64,000 bases of DNA from Eopsaltria australis (lineage: Eukaryota > Chordata > Aves > Passeriformes > Petroicidae). The position numbers and the translations under genes were made by a program. Location of the stretch: the NCBI GenBank assembly GCA_034509425.1, contig JAVTVJ010011275.1, positions 1-64,000 of the forward strand, read 5' to 3'. The notes under the pieces are model-generated. The model was not told where the DNA came from. It ran no database searches and saw only the letters and a list, made by a program, of their open reading frames with translations. Of this stretch, positions 44,196-57,100 are shown one piece after another; the first letter of the stretch is position 1; every line of letters starts with the position of its first letter.

Positions 44196-44786
44196 TGTCG
44201 TGGGTTGACCCCGGCCAGGGGCCAGGTGCCCACTCAGTCACTCTATCACTCCCCCTCCCACTGGGAGAGGGGAGAGGATAATATTGAAAAAGACTATCAG
44301 GGTAAGAAAAGGCAGTTTTATTACAGCGGGGAAAAAAAATAGAACAAACAAGCTGAGAGTTGCACGCGCAAGAGCAGAAGAGAAAACAATCAATCTCTAC
44401 TTCCCATCAGTAGCGATGTCCGGACACTTCCTGGGAAGCAGGGCTCCAGCACACGTGATGGTTGTTCAAGGAGGCAAACATGGACCAGCCCTGAGTGCCT
44501 CTCCCTCCTCCTCTCTTCCTTCCCTTATATATCTGAGCTGATGTCATATGGGATGGAATATCCCTTTGGCTGACTGGGGTCAGCTGGCCTGCTGGTGTCC
44601 CCTCCCAGGATCTTGCCCCCCCCATCCCCTTCAGTGGGGGAAGGAATGTCACAGGGACAGCACAACTTGGCAGTAGCCAAAACACTGCTCTGTTATCAGC
44701 ACCAGCTACCAAAGCAAAGTACAGCAGTGTAAGGCCTGTGAGCTTTACCCCAGTCAGACCCAATACACCTAGTCAGACCCAATACA
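44196..44786 (-). mobile_element. 5' LTR of nested provirus
   Basis: Same termini as the 3' LTR, with an intact minus-strand AATAAA near 44318-44323. Its outer end carries an additional 19-base tandem copy (AGTCAGACCCAATACA type), ending at 44786, where GCATG follows. Confidence 0.9.
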
Positions 44787-45791
44787 GCATGTAACTGAGG
44801 TTTCTTCTGATACATTGCCTGCCTTTAGGCAAGCGTTTCTGAAACCTTCAGTAACCATACGCTGGCCCTGGGAGTATTACAAAGGATACTTACTTTACTA
44901 AAGTTCCCAGTACAGAAAGTTGAGTATTCTGAGTACCGCATCCTAAAAAAGGATGTAGTTGTGCTATCAGGATTCCATGCACATCTGGGTCGCCATCACG
45001 TGGTTGTGGAATTGGGCATGATATACCCTAACAGGATGATTGTATTTTGGGCTACACCTCCAGCCTGATTGGTTAATATTCCTGGTGGCCTGGAATATCC
45101 CAAGAATGAAATTCGATTCACAACAGCAGATCCTATATGAGACCTGTTCCATGTACTAAGCGTGCAGCCAGTATGATTTATTATTCTAATTGCTCAAGAA
45201 TTGACTGATGGAAACAATATTTGTTGGGTCGGATTTGTGGCAGGCCCAGTTCCTGTATCTCTATATGATGATGGTCCTCCCACCCCACCTATGCCTTGCA
45301 GAAGAAGGGGACGATCTTGCACGAGGTTATAGTCTCCCATTTTCATTTGCAGAGTGCAAAAATGCTGACAGGAATCACATGAAAATGAATTCACACACTG
45401 CTTGTTCAAAAGGCCACAGGTGCACGTGGTCACTGTAGTAATTGCATCTACAAGAGGTTTGTGAGTTTCAAATTTGCGAACCATAGAGCTCTTACTTTCA
45501 GGCGGGACAAGAAAGGCGGGCATGGAGGCAGGTTCTCCTCAGTCTTCAACAGCTCAGTCATTAATCCTTAAAATGGCAATAAAGTGTTTTTACCTTTTTA
45601 GTCCCTTTTAGCCCATTAGGTCCTGAGTATTTTGGAGTGTTCCATCCACCAGGATCTTGCAGGCCAAGGAGATCTTGATGGTAGTGGCAGTCATCTACTG
45701 TGGCTTGGATTCCGATTAGAAGTATGAGGAAGATGATGATGATGATGGTGTGAAACTCATCTTGGTTTCTCCTGTTCTTTCTGAGGTCCAC
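44787..45791 (-). pseudogene. ERV envelope-like fragment, 5' part
   Basis: The frame at 45561-45791 begins just downstream of, and overlaps, the integrase end. It has a strongly hydrophobic leader (IIIIIFLILLIGIQ) like an envelope signal peptide. Frames at 45194-45523 and 44967-45152 continue with Cys-rich sequence such as CTCGLL and CDSCQHFC. Frames are broken. The nested provirus interrupts the gene at 44786. Confidence 0.5.
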
Positions 45792-46440
45792 TTTTGGACT
45801 CCACTTGCCTTTTGCAGAAGTCTTTTAATTCTGGGATAATGTATCCAAGAGGTTAACCCTTTAAGCTTAAAGGCTGCATAAGTGATGAAAAGTACTAAAT
45901 AGGGTCCTTTCCATTTGGGCATAAGAGGGTTTCCCTCAGGGGATTTTATGTACACCCGGTCCCCAGGCTGGATATTGTGGAGGGGAACATCTTCTTGCTC
46001 ATGTGCTTGAAATGTGCTGATTTCTTTTCTGCAGCTGTTGTGTTAGTTGGACAACATAGTCCTGGAGATACCCCTCCCCAACTTGTGCACTATCTTCCCC
46101 TTGGTAGTTATGCTTATATGGTCTTCCATACAATATTCCAAAGGGATCCAAAGGGAATTTCTTTTGTTCTTGGTCTTACTCAAATCTGTAGGAAAGCCAA
46201 AGAGAGGTCCTGGGGCCAAGGTATGTTGGTCTCTTATCCAGTTTTGACTATCTGTTGTGTTATTGGATGATTCATCTTTTCCACCTGGCAGCTGGCCTGG
46301 TGCCAATACTGCGTGAGTAGGTGCCAGTTGGTTTGGAAAGTATTGCAAAGTTGCTGTGCAATATTTGCTGGGAAACGTGGTCCTTGATCGGAGGAGATAT
46401 CTAAAGGCACTCTGAACCGGGGTATTATGTTGTTTAACAA
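45716..46440 (-). pseudogene. ERV integrase remnant
   Basis: Frame 46234-46440 contains ISSDQGP with a catalytic-type Asp (46387-46389) and QVEKMN with the Glu (46279-46281). The two are separated by 35 residues, the D,D-35-E spacing of integrases. Frame 45716-45955 contains PKWKGPYLVLF and SWIHYPRIK, which match the C-terminal domain of gammaretroviral integrases. The frames differ and are split by stops, so no active enzyme is made. Confidence 0.8.
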
Positions 46441-46899
46441 AATGTTGACAACTTCTTTGGCTTTATTTGTTTAAGTTGGGAATATCTCAGGCCATGCTGA
46501 GAAGGTATCAGTTAATACTAAAAGGTATTTATACCCCCCTTCTCTTGGGAATTCAGAAATGTCAATTTGCCGTTGTTGTCCAGGATATTGTCCCTTGTCT
46601 ATTGTGCCAAGCTCAATTCTACTCTGAGTTTGTGGATTGGTTCTAAGACATTATTTCACACCCTTGGGTTACCTGCTTTACACTAGAGTACAGCTTGCAT
46701 CTTACTACTGTCCTTATCAAACAATTACATAAGGCATCCCCTTCCCAGTATATATGATGATGTTCATCTTTCATTAATTTTCATAGTGCTCTTTCAGACA
46801 TCTATCTTTTCCTGCTCTATCAGTCCCTGAGGAGTGATAAAAACATTATGTTCTAGTTCTGCTTACAAATTCTTTGCTAATTCTAGATCTTTCTGAGTA

Positions 46900-48340
46900 T
46901 ACGATGTATCATTGTCATATTATTCCTTACTTTCGGGAATTAATGCCTGAATCTCAGCATGGCTTTGTTCTGCTTCTCTTTTTGCAGCCTGGTCAGCCAA
47001 CCTGTTACCTCTCTTGGAGGCTGTTTCTCCTTTCTGACGTCCTTTGCGGTGCATAATTGTAACCTCTTGAGGTAGTAGTACTGCCTCCAGCAATTTTAAG
47101 ATTTCCTCAGAATGCTTGATCTGCTTTCCTTGAGCTGTCAATAGTCCTTTTCTTTCCAAACTGCTTCATGGGCATGTATTACTCTGAAGGCATACTTGGA
47201 ATCTGTTCATATATTGATCCTTTTTCCTCAGGCTGGTCAGAGGGCACGGGTTCAAGTGATTATCTCTGCCTTCTGAGCTTATGTCCCTGCTGGTAGAGGT
47301 GGGGCTTCTATCCCCTATTCTCCGTGCTAATTGTATATCCTGATTTTCATTGACCAGCTTTTACAAAGCCACTCCTGTCTGTGTACTAAGATTCTGCTCC
47401 TGGAATTGGTGTTTCTTTAGGATCTGGGTGGCTGGAATAAAGTGGACATAATGGTTTTGATACAGTCATGCTACAAAGGTTCCTTGTGTGTCTGGTGAGT
47501 AGCCAAGAATGCTGCCGGATTAACTAGGGAAGAGTTTAGTTTTGTAATACTGTGTTGTTCCACCAAAATTGCCTGATATTTAAGGAATGTGGAGGGTGAA
47601 AGCCAATGCCCACCCTTTTACTGCCACTGAATGTGAGATAAACACAGTTATTTGTTGACCTAGAGTGGATTTCCAGGCTTCTTGGATGTTTGAAACAACA
47701 GCAGCAACTGCTTGCAGACAGTCAGGCCATCCCCTTCTTACTTCATCCAGTTGTTTGGAAAAGTATGCTGCTGCTCTCTTGTATGGACCAATTGTTTGAG
47801 CCAGTGCTCCTAATGCCACCCCTTGCCTCTCCGAAGAGAAAAGCTGGAACGGTTCCAAGACATCTGGTAAGCCCAGAGCAGGTGCTCTTTTCAATTCCTC
47901 CTTCAGCTTCTGAAAAGCTTTCTTACCTTCGGATGCCCATGCCAGGTCTCTGGGATTGTATTTTAACAGCTGGTACAGTGGCTTAATCAGCAGTTCCCAG
48001 TTAACACCATAGTTAATACAGCACCCGGTCTTTCCTAGAAAGGTTCTCAATTCTTTGGCATTAGGGAGTGGGGTTTTGTGTCTGGTCCCTTTGTGTTCCT
48101 GGCTTAGTTGTTGCTGCCTTTGGACTATTTTTGGAGTATTTTGGAATACTTAGCCTAGGTAAGTATATGACTCCTTGTGGGATTATTTGAGCTTGATTTC
48201 TGGATCCCTTGTATCTACTTAGTCCCAGGTCATTTCATAGGCTTACTGTCCATTCCAAACAGTCTTTGTTTCAGTGCAAACAGGTTTTGACTACCAGGGT
48301 CCAAGGGCATACAGAAGAAAGCATCCTTGAGATCTGAAAT
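46900..48340 (-). pseudogene. ERV reverse transcriptase and RNase H remnants
   Basis: DLKDAFFC, a typical RT motif, lies at 48311-48334. The frame 47580-48050 holds the RT connection region (begins MRTFLGKTGCC, includes AAYFSKQLDEV). The frame 46920-47159 holds the end of RNase H (RGNRLADQAAK). Between DLKDAFFC and the connection only about 250 bases remain with several stops, and I do not find the Tyr-x-Asp-Asp catalytic motif, so the centre of RT appears to be deleted. Confidence 0.75.
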
Positions 48341-49065
48341 GGTAAATCATCCATATTCATCTTTTAATTTGGGTAGCAAGGCATGTGGATTTGCAACCAC
48401 TGGGTGGAGATCTCCAGCTATTTTGTTAATAGCCTGTAGGTATTGAACCAGCCTGTAGTTCAAGCCATCAGGCTTTTGTATTGGTAAAATGGGTGTATTA
48501 TATTCATACTGACATTCCACTAACAACCCAAATTTTAGGAAATTGTCTCTGATGGGCTTAACCCTTTTTATGTTTTCCACCTTAAGTCGATCTTGTTTAG
48601 TTCTTACTGGTCGTGTTTCAGGTTTAAGTTTAATGATTAAGGATTGTGCTGCTTTGGCCTTACCAGGGGTCCCATCCACCCAGACTTTCGGACAAACGTG
48701 ACTAAGAATTTCTTCTGATATCTCTTCTGTTTTGAACAAACCTGTAATGAGAGCTAGACTTAGAACATTAATTAAGTCTTTGTCACTGACTTTGCTCTGA
48801 ACTCTTCCAGGGGTAAACTTCATTTCAGCCTGTAATTTCTCTGACAAATTCCTTCCTAGAAGGGGTTTTGGGGCCATAGGCATATATCGGAACTGATGTA
48901 TTGCTACTGTTTTTCTCAGTTTATAAGATAGTGGTTTTAAAAAGGATATCTTCTGCTGTTGATGTGTGGCTCCAAAAACATTCACAACTTTAGCAGGATC
49001 AATTTCTTCCAACTTTATATTTCATACAGAATGTGTTGCACCCGTATTCACCAAACATTTCATTT
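48341..49065 (-). pseudogene. ERV protease and RT N-terminus remnant
   Basis: Near 49040-49048 the protease active site reads LVNTGATHSV, with Asn in place of the catalytic Asp, followed directly by a stop. The ORF 48347-49012 contains PLLGRNLSEKLQA, typical of the protease end, then YNTPILPIQKPDG of the RT fingers. The order agrees with a gammaretrovirus-like pol. Confidence 0.7.
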
Positions 49066-50272
49066 TCCTCATCTTTTCCCCCAGTTCTCTTTTGACCAGA
49101 GAGTTTTCTGGGGGGATGCCCTCTAGTCAGCCCTGGCATTGATTCAGTTCTGCAACAACCCTGAGTTTGAGTTGCAGGCAGTCTCTCCTCCAATGCCCTT
49201 CTTTCTTACAATAGGAACATTGAGTGGTCCAGAGGTAAGGGTTGGGTCTCCGCCCACCCCGGTCACTTCTCTGTCCTGAGCGGGGGCCTTTGGGTGGCTT
49301 CCCTCTGAGGGCTGCAACAGTAGCATTAGTCATTCCTTTCTCCAGCTGCTTGTGCTCTACCCAATTACAATTTCTGTGAACTCACCATGCTTCTTTTTGC
49401 CATTTTTCTAGACTTGGTCTTCCATTTTTAATTTTTTGCAGTTTCTGCCTAATATTATTAGAGGATTAGCCCAGGAAAAGGGAAATGAGTTGGTTTTTGC
49501 CATAACTGTCTGATGGGTCTAGAACAGTGTATTTAATCATGGCTTCCCACAATTGGTTCAAAAATTCAGTTGGGGTTTCAAGATGCCCTTGTTTTACTTC
49601 CCATAGCGCGCTCCCATTTACAGCCTTAGGGATACCATTTTCCAAAACTAACCCATTCCCAATACCTCTGCTGGAGTTCATAGTGATCAGAATTAGTACA
49701 GTCCCAGGGAGGTTTTGTGAGAGGGCATGCTGCTTCTATATTTCCTCTTGCCCATAGCCCGGCTCTTCCATAATTCCACGCAGCTTTTAATACCAGCTCT
49801 TTCCCTGTGTCTGTTAAAGCATCTAGCAAAGGATCTATATCCTCCCAGTCGGGGTCCAGGGCTTTCACAAATGCCCTGAATCTTTTGGCTACTCCTGATG
49901 GATCATCCCGGTATTGTCTAGCCACAGATGTCCAGGTTTCTAAATCAGCTAATGAGAGGGGTACCTTGATTTTCACGAGACTCACAGGTCCCGTTGCCTC
50001 CCATAATAGTGCCTGAATGACCATCTCCAAAAAGATGTTGATCTGCCTCCCAGCCCTTGGGAGCGGGTCTGAGGGGGGGACGCTGAAGGGTGACGATACC
50101 ATGACTTCCTTTCTGCCTTTGGTTCTATACTGCGAGTTCTTCCTCTTTCAAGTTCCAGAGGGGAAAGGAGGCACAAAAGCACAATTTCCTGGGCAGCATT
50201 TACCATGGATTTTAAATGCCTTCCCTGTCCTCCCTCTTCCCATGACTCAGAAGGAGCAACCAAATCCTCCAT
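49066..50272 (-). pseudogene. ERV gag remnant (matrix, capsid, zinc knuckle)
   Basis: The ORF 49626-50102 contains VPLSLADLETWTSVARQYRD and TDTGKELVLKAA, which resemble gammaretroviral capsid. A frame at 49982-50272 precedes it. The nucleocapsid knuckle [14 protein letters not shown] (CCHC) is at 49178-49219. Frames change at least three times across the gene, so it is a pseudogene. Confidence 0.75.
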
Positions 50273-52020
50273 CCTTTCCTCATTCTCTTTCTATTTTAAT
50301 CACCTTTGTCCTATAGAACATGCAGGACAACACCTTCTAAGTCCTCCCTTTCCTTCCATTTTGCAATCTTTTTCCAAAGCTAACACAAAAGGATCCCTTG
50401 GGGCCAAATTGAAACCACATTCCTGCTGCAACTCAGGGTGATCCTTCAGATAAAAAAACATATTCAAGTACACAGCCTCATCCTATTTTCCTTCTCTTCA
50501 CAAAAATAACACTAACTGCAACAAGGCATTATAACTCAGGGTTCCATTTTATTGGCTTCTTCTCCTTGTCTTCTATTTTATAAAGGGGCCATTATTGATT
50601 ACAATATTTTACATTATTCTCCATTCCCCCTGGGGCCCCTCTTTTATTTTTCCATTGTTTCAGTATTCATCCCAGGGGTGTCAGATCTATTGGCCTCCTG
50701 GCTGACACCCCCATCCTCTGTTTATCTCCTCTTATGCTCTGTTGATTTTCGATGATACTAAAGTTTCCACACTGAACACTATACGTGTTCATTTTCTCTC
50801 CCCTCCTTGCTCTTAGTACTTTTACACCACAGTTGGTGCACACAAAAAATCTTTGGGCTGCCCTGCACCAATATTCTCTCTGCAACTGCGGCAACATATA
50901 GAAGCAAAAGGACTACAATCTCTATGGCCCCTACACAACAAACGAGGCATCGGAGGGTTACAAGGAGGACAGGGCATCAGTCACTTCACTTTCCCTGCCA
51001 CTCCTGTCATTGGAAAGTGGAAGTGCAGGTAGAGCTACTGCACTTGCTTCGTGTCAGATGATGTCTCATTCGTGTCATGAGTCACTCTGTCCTTTCTCAC
51101 CATACGCTTTGTCCTTCACGGGCCAAGTCCCTCACAGCGACAATGGAAACGCAGTTCCAGACTCCCACGTGCTTCATGCCTGCAGCACATCTCTTTCATA
51201 CACACATTCACATTCTCTCATACAACACAAAAGGGTACTTAGGGGCTCTCTCACAACCTAGAAAACTGTCTTAGCACTTAAGGTCATCCTAGCATCCAAA
51301 AGATGCCATCCTATTGCTGGACAAAATTCTCAGCTAGGCCAGTGACCTATGTCCTCCAGAACTTGCTCACAATATCCTAAGTTCTCTAGACGCTTAATCA
51401 ATTTCCATTTCCAATCTACAAGCTCATACAATGCTCTTTCCCTCTGAGACTGTGTCTCCACTTCTTACATTCCTAGAGACAAACCTTGGAACACATGCTC
51501 AATTTTTTTACTCTACTCCATTTAATAGCATTCCACATCCAAAGGAAAGGGTAATGCAGGGTTGAGCACATTCCCTCACTTTAACATAGGTGAGGAATAA
51601 ATGACAGTGACAGACTTAATACATGCACACACACACAATATAATACCAGACTTAATACAACTACTAAACCAGCTCCCAGTCCAAATTCCAGCCATATCTA
51701 ATCAATGCCAGTTAGCCTACAACTCCCGATCCCCAGGACTAAAACCCACCAAGGGGACTTTAGCCCCTGACCCAGACCATGTAGATGGGACTCTAATACA
51801 TCCACACAAGCCACCTGTAAGACTTTAACCCATTCTGTGTGAAGGAGTCATGAAGGTGGGGGTCTCTGCGTATGAGTAATGAGCGAGTAATGCTTTATAC
51901 CATGGGAACAAAGCAACAGACAGAACAAATGTGAACGGTTAGTGATAAAGGGCTTTTCCACAGGACACACTTCAGGTGTTTCTCTGTCCCTGCAAGGATC
52001 CTGGGTCTGAGGAGAAACCA
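50273..52020. other. Presumed 5' end of the old ERV and unassigned sequence
   Basis: I see no gene. A (CA)n stretch lies near 51623-51640. The LTR and primer site of the old ERV should be near here, but I could not recognise them. Homology to the gene flank resumes near 52020. Confidence 0.35.
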
Positions 52021-52055
52021 GTTGCTTTCCTGTGGAATGTTCTACCTCCCCCAAG

Positions 52056-52119
52056 AGTAAAGAGAGAGCTGCAGAAAGAGCTTGCCAGGCTGTTCAACAT
52101 CCTTTACCAGCGGTCCAAG
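52056..52119 (+). other. Putative upstream exon, copy C
   Basis: The same 64-base stretch as at 2027-2090, with an AAG acceptor-like border and a GTGAGC donor at 52120. It reads RELQKELARLFNILYQRSK. Gln to Glu is the only residue change from copy A. Confidence 0.35.
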
Positions 52120-53781
52120 GTGAGCGCAAATGTGCAAATGGAACAGCCGTGCACAGGAAGGGCCGGTGGGAAAGATGATCCAGGAACCATAGGCCTGGCA
52201 GCCTGAGCTTGGTGCCGGGGAAGGCCTCGGAGCAGATCCTCCTGAGTGCCATCCCATGGCGCGTGCAGGGAGCCAGGGGGTGTGCTGGAGGCTGATTTGA
52301 AGCTCTGCAGAGGGATGGGGACAGCTGGGTGTCCTGGCAGGGTCTCGAGGGGTTCCGTGTGGGTGTTTGGGGGGGGTTGGAGTTGGTGGGCGTGTTGGGG
52401 AAGGAGTTGTCTGGAAGGTGAGAGGTGTAGGCTGGAATTTGACTCAGAGTGAAGGCAGCACCTGTGCTCTGACACCACTTTGGGTATGGAGGGCAGAAGG
52501 AATATATATTAGTGGTCCTGATTCCCCTGCAGGGAAGAAGTGGAGAGAGCTGTACTTTATTGGCCACTTAGATATCTGTACCAGGGGGAGGATGAGCCTT
52601 TTTGCAGTCTATTCATTTGTTTGGCTTACTTTTAGAACACTGACTGGACTTTCATTCCTTCAGAGCTTTAATTCCTTGACAGAATTGTGATATTATCATC
52701 CCTTCATAGAAAGCTGTTTGGAAACCAAAGAATGGCCATTTTTTTGCCTCTGTTTCGTGCTATTTTTTGTAAGTGACTCACAGTGGGTGACATTCAGTCA
52801 AATGAGTTGCTTCTTTGAGATGGGAAGCAAACTTCCAAATCATTCCCATTCTCAGGCCATACCAATTAATTTGGGAAGTTTGCAACATTTTGGAACTACT
52901 TGAGTTGAGCAGTGGGGAAGTAAAGCTTTCCTGAATTTAGGATTCTTAAACTGCAGATTCTTCTGTGCCTTCATGGCAAAGATGTTTTTGTGCCGCAGGA
53001 AATGACTTCAATGAGGAAATAATTCCAGCATGGACTAAGAGCTTCTGAAAGAGACCAAGTATTGCCACCGGTTGTTCCAGGTGCTCCACCTGCAGGAAGG
53101 AGCACAGGCCCCAATGCACATGAGCTTTGGCTGCTGTCTGGCAGAGAAGCCCCCGGGGGCACAGGTCTGTGGGGCAGGAGATGGGCAGCAGCACTGCCAG
53201 GGCTCGGGGGGGTGGCAGGTCTGCTTTGGCAGGGACTCTGCCACGCCTGCTGATTTCAGTGCTCCCTGGGCCCCAGGGCTCAGAGCAGCATTTGTGCCCC
53301 GGCCCACATGTTCCTTGTTGGTGTCACAGCTGTGGGTTTAGGATGGCCACCAGCCGGGACGTGTCCCAAGGAGGCCGTGCCAGCTTCTCTGGAAGGCCCC
53401 GTGCGTTGGCAGCCCTGGGGACTCCTTCTGCTGCCCTGAGCCTGCAGAGCAGGGCAGCATTTGCTGATAGTTTGAGCCATTCCTAAAGATCCTGTGGGGC
53501 TGTCTTAGACACTTGGGGCAAGGAATTCCTTCCAACCTGGGCCACTTTGGGAGGGCTGGGTGTGGCCTCAGGGCAGTTGGCAGTGTGTGCAAGGGCCCTT
53601 TGTGACATGATGCAGCATGGTCACCGTGGCATGGAATGGGACAGGGTGTCTAAGGGCCCTTTGTGACACATGGTGACATAGGTGCAGGCGGTGACACGGC
53701 CACGCCACAGTGCTCGGTGCACGCGACGGGACAGGACGGGACAGAGCAGTGCTGTGAGGAGCCAACTCCTTCCTTGCTGAC
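52120..53781. repeat. Duplicated upstream region, copy C
   Basis: Nearly identical to 2091-3784, including the stretch deleted from copy B. An 18-base deletion near 53404 distinguishes it from both A and B. No gene is seen. Confidence 0.8.
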
Positions 53782-54103
53782 CAGGAGCTTTCCCAAGGCG
53801 TTACTGTTGCAGGTGACCTTGAGGCCAGACTGTGGGCCTTGGTGACCCACAGCCTTCTCAAGGTTTCTTTTTTGCAGGAGCTCTCAAGGGCAGTCTGTAG
53901 CACTTGCTGACCCAGAGCCTTTAGAAAATGTCTCTGGTAACTGTTGCAGGAGGCCTTGAGAGCAGACTGCAGGACTTACTGTCCTGTAGCCTTCCCAAGG
54001 CTTCTCTGTAGTAGGTCTCTTCCAGGCACAACTGCAGCACTTGCTGACGGGGAGCTTTTCCAAGGCATCTCTCCTGCAAGTAGCCAGAAATCCAGACATT
54101 GAC
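53782..54103 (+). repeat. Degenerate leader repeat, copy C
   Basis: Four to five units of the same 65-72 bp family, more diverged than before copies A and B, lead up to the start codon. The pyrimidine-rich acceptor-like ends are partly lost. Confidence 0.7.
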
Positions 54104-57100
54104 ATGGCAGAGGGACCCCCCAGCGTACCCAAGAATGTGGAAAACTGCCCTTGTGGTGCCCCACCACAGCAACATAATGAGATGGAGCAGTTCCAGCTGC
54201 TGCAGAAGAGTGAGTGGCAGAGATGGGCTGCAGGGCTGGTGCCTGCAGCCACCTTGGCCCCATCCCATCCCATCCCATCCCATCCCATCCCGTCCATCCC
54301 ATCCCATCCCGTCCATCCCATCCCATCCCATCCCATCCCATCCCATCCCATCCCATCCCATCCCATCCCATCCCATCCCATCCCATCCCCTGCGGACATG
54401 CCCATGGATAGGACAGAAGAGGGGCTGGGGCTGGACCCCGTGGCAGCCTTTCTCCATCCCTGGGGCATCCCAGGGCTGTCCCTGCCTGGGGAGTGCAGGG
54501 CTGGGCTCTGTTCTCCAGCCTCTCCTGAAGCCCCTCAGCTCTGGCATTCCTTGCTCTTTGCCAGATGCAGCCATGGACCGGACACCAGAGCAGGACTCTG
54601 CCCATAGGAGCCGGCGCTCTGTAGGCCAGGTACTGAGAGCCATCCCCACCTTCTCTGCTGATCATCACCATTGGAGCACGCTGTGGATCATCCCTCTCTT
54701 CCCATCGTTCCTTCTTTCGCAGATGTTTACGAACCTCACAGGCACTTGGCGTCGAGAGATGATCACCATGTTGACCAAGGGTGCGGCAGAACCTGATCCA
54801 GTGCCCATTCAGAGCATAGCTCCTGCTCCCAGCCTGGATCTTTTTGGGGAGAGAGTTGTCACCAGTCCAAGTCAAGTAAGCAGCCCATGGCCAGGGCTGG
54901 GTGCCCCCAAGAGTTGTGTGGTGCCTCAAATCAATTCCACTGGGCCTCCTCAGCCTTTGAGTTCAGCCCAGTGGGGTGGGAAGGGAAGCACTTCTCAGAG
55001 GAAGCTGGGGAAGTTGCTCCCTCTGGCAGCTCTCCAACTCTCCCTGTGCCTTCTCCAGGTGCCAGGCTTTGTTAGGAACGTGCACCAGAGGCTCATGTCC
55101 AAGGTGCCTCCAGATGACAGGCTGTTCATGGACATCCTGAGGCTGACTGATGCACACCCCAGTGATGTTGCAGTGACCCTCCTGCGCTGTGCCCCATCAT
55201 GTGACAGGTACAGGGCCCACCTGCCTTGAGAGCTCAAGTCTAACCAGCCTTTAGGGCCCATCACCCTGTACAGGCAGTCCACTGGGCTCTGCCAGACAGG
55301 CAGAAAGTTCCAGGAGTCACTGGAGCCTCCACTTCCCAGTCCCGGCTTCTCAGCCCCCAAGCCTCCCTCCATGCTCCCTCCCTACCCCTCAGGACACTGC
55401 AGCTCTGTCACCTGGGCCCCTGTGGCTGCCCAGGCCATGGTGCTCTGGCTGAGACTCCCCTGACACACAGCTCTGGTCCTGCAGAGCTGCTGCAATCATG
55501 TGGAAGACCATAGCCTCATCAGGAACAACACTGGACAAGGTGCTGCCAACACTGCTCTGCGTGCTGGAGGACTGGCCGCTGCACAGAATGTATACCTCTG
55601 ATGGCGACAAGAAGGAAGCATTTGCCCTGGCTGTAAGTTTCTGCAACTGGCCTTTGCTTGCACCCAGGTTGCCTCTCCAGCGCCTCTCCATCCTCTCCCC
55701 TCTACCTCACTGCAATGCATTTCCCTGCCTCAGGCACTGGGCTGACACCCACTGGGTTAGGGGCAGGTTCAGGAGCACCAGGCTGGATGCTCCCCGTGCA
55801 TCTCTCCTGGCCTCTCCCTCGTATGCTTGGGCCCTGCCACTCGGCACTGAGTGCTGTCTCTGGGTGGTTTGTCCTTTGCAGGCAACCAGGGTGCTTTGGG
55901 AGATTCTGCGCCTGCCCTGGTGCCCAGAGGCATTTATGGAATATTCCCCCCATCTTGTCGTGGCTCTGCTCTTCCAAGTTTTCATCAGTACAGAGCAGAT
56001 GTCAGAGGAGATCAATACTTTCTGGAGGAGATGTCAGGAGGAACACGGCCTTCCCACCAAGCCCAACAGGTGCTCCGTCCCAGTCCTCCTGTCACTCCCA
56101 CGTCCCCAGGGCTGAGGCCTGGCCTCCCAGCATGACCTGGGCTTTGCTCTGCACACAGGTTTGCAGTGAACACTCTGAGGGCACTGTTCCACCGTCTGCG
56201 CTGTCTGGATTTACTGGTGTCAATGGAACGCAAGCGTGGCTGGGACACACTGCTCTATGCTGATACCCACCACTATGCAGTGGGTCTGCTGGCCCGGTGA
56301 GACCTCGTTCTCCCCACCGTCCCTCTCCTTTGTGCCCAGGACACCCCACACAGTCCCCGTGGTCGTGGGCAAGAGGGCCTTGTCACCAAGGGACAGACAA
56401 GGAGACTGGAAAAGGCTGGGAGAGGAGAGTGCCTGGGAACAGCCATCTCCCAAAGTGCCCATGTCCCCTCTCAGGGTGGTGGGGAAAGACCGGACCTCTG
56501 TGAGTCACTCCTGGCAGAGGTTTGCCCATCCATCTCAGGGGCAGTGGTGCCTCTTTCCTTCCACCAGGGAGATGCACCGTGTCTCCATACCCTTGTGTTC
56601 CCGCATTGCACTCCGCCTGCTCTGGCTGCTCAGCAGGGAGAAGGAGCCACGCTGGGACCTTGCTGCCCTGGCATTCCTTGTGGAGGTGAGCCTGAAGGCC
56701 AGCGCTGCCTCGCTCAGCTGCCTCCCAGCTCTCTGCCCTCTCTCAGCCACAGCTGCCTGGGACAGTGCCCGTGCCCTGTGCTGCTGCCTGGGCCCAGCGC
56801 TGTGTGGTTCTGGCCTCCTGCCAGCTGGGTCCCCTGTCACTGCCCTGTGCCTTTCAGGTCCTGGATTGCCTGGACTTGAATGAATGGGGTGCAAATGTCC
56901 TGGACATTCTGTCAAAGAACCTGCAGAGTGAGTGCAGGGAGAGGCGTCGCCTGGCACTCAGAGGCCTCGAGGTGCTCAGCAAGGACCCCTCGATGGTGAG
57001 AAGGAGGCAGTGGCTGAAGCCGTGCTGGCAGCGTGGGGCTGTGGAAAGCAGCCCCTTGGGCTTGGCTGGGCTCTGGGAGCTGTGGCAGCTGCTCCCAGCT

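Larger units (their letters stand above)
39888..51990 (-). mobile_element. Decayed gammaretrovirus-like ERV with nested provirus
   Basis: This block on the minus strand replaces the sequence found at 1448-1990 in copy A. From high to low coordinates it holds gag (about 50270-49050), protease, RT, RNase H and integrase remnants (49065-45720) and envelope-like sequence (about 45790-39890), broken by a second provirus at 41315-44786. The pol motifs match class I (gammaretrovirus-like) elements. Many stops and frame changes make it non-functional. I found no matching pair of LTRs or primer site for it; 50300-51990 may contain its 5' end, and the 3' LTR seems to be missing. Confidence 0.75.
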
